From NCBI GenBank assembly GCA_027943245.1, contig JANDJZ010001121.1:1-23161 (forward strand): a stretch of 23,161 nt of DNA, read 5' to 3'. Source of the stretch: Acanthamoeba sp. SK_2022b. Lineage: Eukaryota > Discosea > Longamoebia > Acanthamoebidae. Shown in pieces: positions 23,059 to 23,161 of this stretch. A model generated the notes under the pieces. That model made no database searches, was not told the DNA's origin, and saw nothing but the letters and a program-made list of their open reading frames with translations. How positions within the stretch are numbered: position 1 is the first letter of the stretch; each line of letters begins with the position of its first letter. The position numbers were made by a program, and so were the translations under genes.

Positions 23059-23077
23059 CCGGTCGTGTCACGACCGG
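23059..23077. terminator. Short hairpin between the purA end and the secreted-protein gene
   Basis: CCGGTCGT (23059-23066) and ACGACCGG (23070-23077) form a perfect 8-bp stem with a 3-base loop. It could terminate the purA transcript or be an operator for the next gene, whose ATG is 14 bases further on. Confidence 0.4.
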
Positions 23078-23119
23078 CGTCACCGTCTCACGGACGGCGC
23101 CCTGGAGGGGGCGGAACGC

Positions 23120-23161
23120 TCAGAGCAGGTCGTGGACGACGACGGTCTGCTCGCGGCCGGG
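23120..23161 (-). CDS. purA: 3' end of a gene, probably adenylosuccinate synthetase
   Basis: Only 13 codons and the stop are inside the window, reading PGREQTVVVHDLL. A GPGR(E/D)-T motif close to the C-terminus is a feature of adenylosuccinate synthetase (IMP to adenylosuccinate), and a position upstream of purD in a purine region agrees. The fragment is too short to be certain; any other gene with this ending would also fit. Confidence 0.5.
   Translation of the reverse strand, partial: PGREQTVVVHDLL

Noticed and set aside
1..23161. Search for CRISPR arrays, tRNAs, insertion sequences, phage genes or defence systems
   Set aside because: No regularly spaced repeats, cloverleaf-like sequences, transposase or integrase motifs, or defence-type nucleases were seen; base composition and codon style look uniform across the window.

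Overview
The window is very GC-rich, densely coded DNA with GTG starts, short or 4-base gene overlaps, and hairpin terminators without T-tracts. Together with the gene set and the scattered purine genes, this points to an actinobacterium, probably of the Nocardioidaceae type (Nocardioides or Aeromicrobium). The taxon is an inference from style and gene order, not from a marker gene.

The right two thirds (about 8.5-23.2 kb) is a purine-biosynthesis backbone on the minus strand: the end of purA (window edge), purD, purB, purC, purS and purQ. Other genes sit between them: a secreted NTR-like protein, a membrane protein fused to a PLC-like domain, a guanidino-compound cassette and a fatty-acid-CoA ligase. 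The cassette (12.3-16.6 kb, minus) holds a SnoaL-like protein, an NCS1 permease, a ureohydrolase and a succinate-semialdehyde-type aldehyde dehydrogenase. A double-unit Lrp/AsnC regulator diverges from it across an intergenic region with a clear inverted-repeat operator.

The left third (1-8.5 kb) is catabolic. An IclR regulator (3461-4168, plus) diverges from a minus-strand operon of SnoaL-like protein, two overlapping short-chain dehydrogenases and an FAD dehydrogenase cut by the window start. The divergent region carries a good promoter whose -10 touches a nested palindrome, so repression by the IclR protein is the natural reading. The combination suggests oxidation of a cyclic or steroid-like hydroxy compound, but the substrate is unknown. 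After a small VOC protein comes a LysR regulator divergent from benzoylformate decarboxylase (mdlC) and an aromatic-acid MFS transporter: import of benzoylformate-like acids and decarboxylation to the aldehyde. A 24-bp hairpin ends this block against purQ.

No tRNA, rRNA, CRISPR array, insertion sequence, phage or recognisable defence system was seen. The longest stretch without a gene is 12040-12277, which holds two hairpins and the purC promoter. Several start codons lie exactly 6 bases after a TANNNT-like -10 box with no Shine-Dalgarno, which suggests leaderless transcripts.
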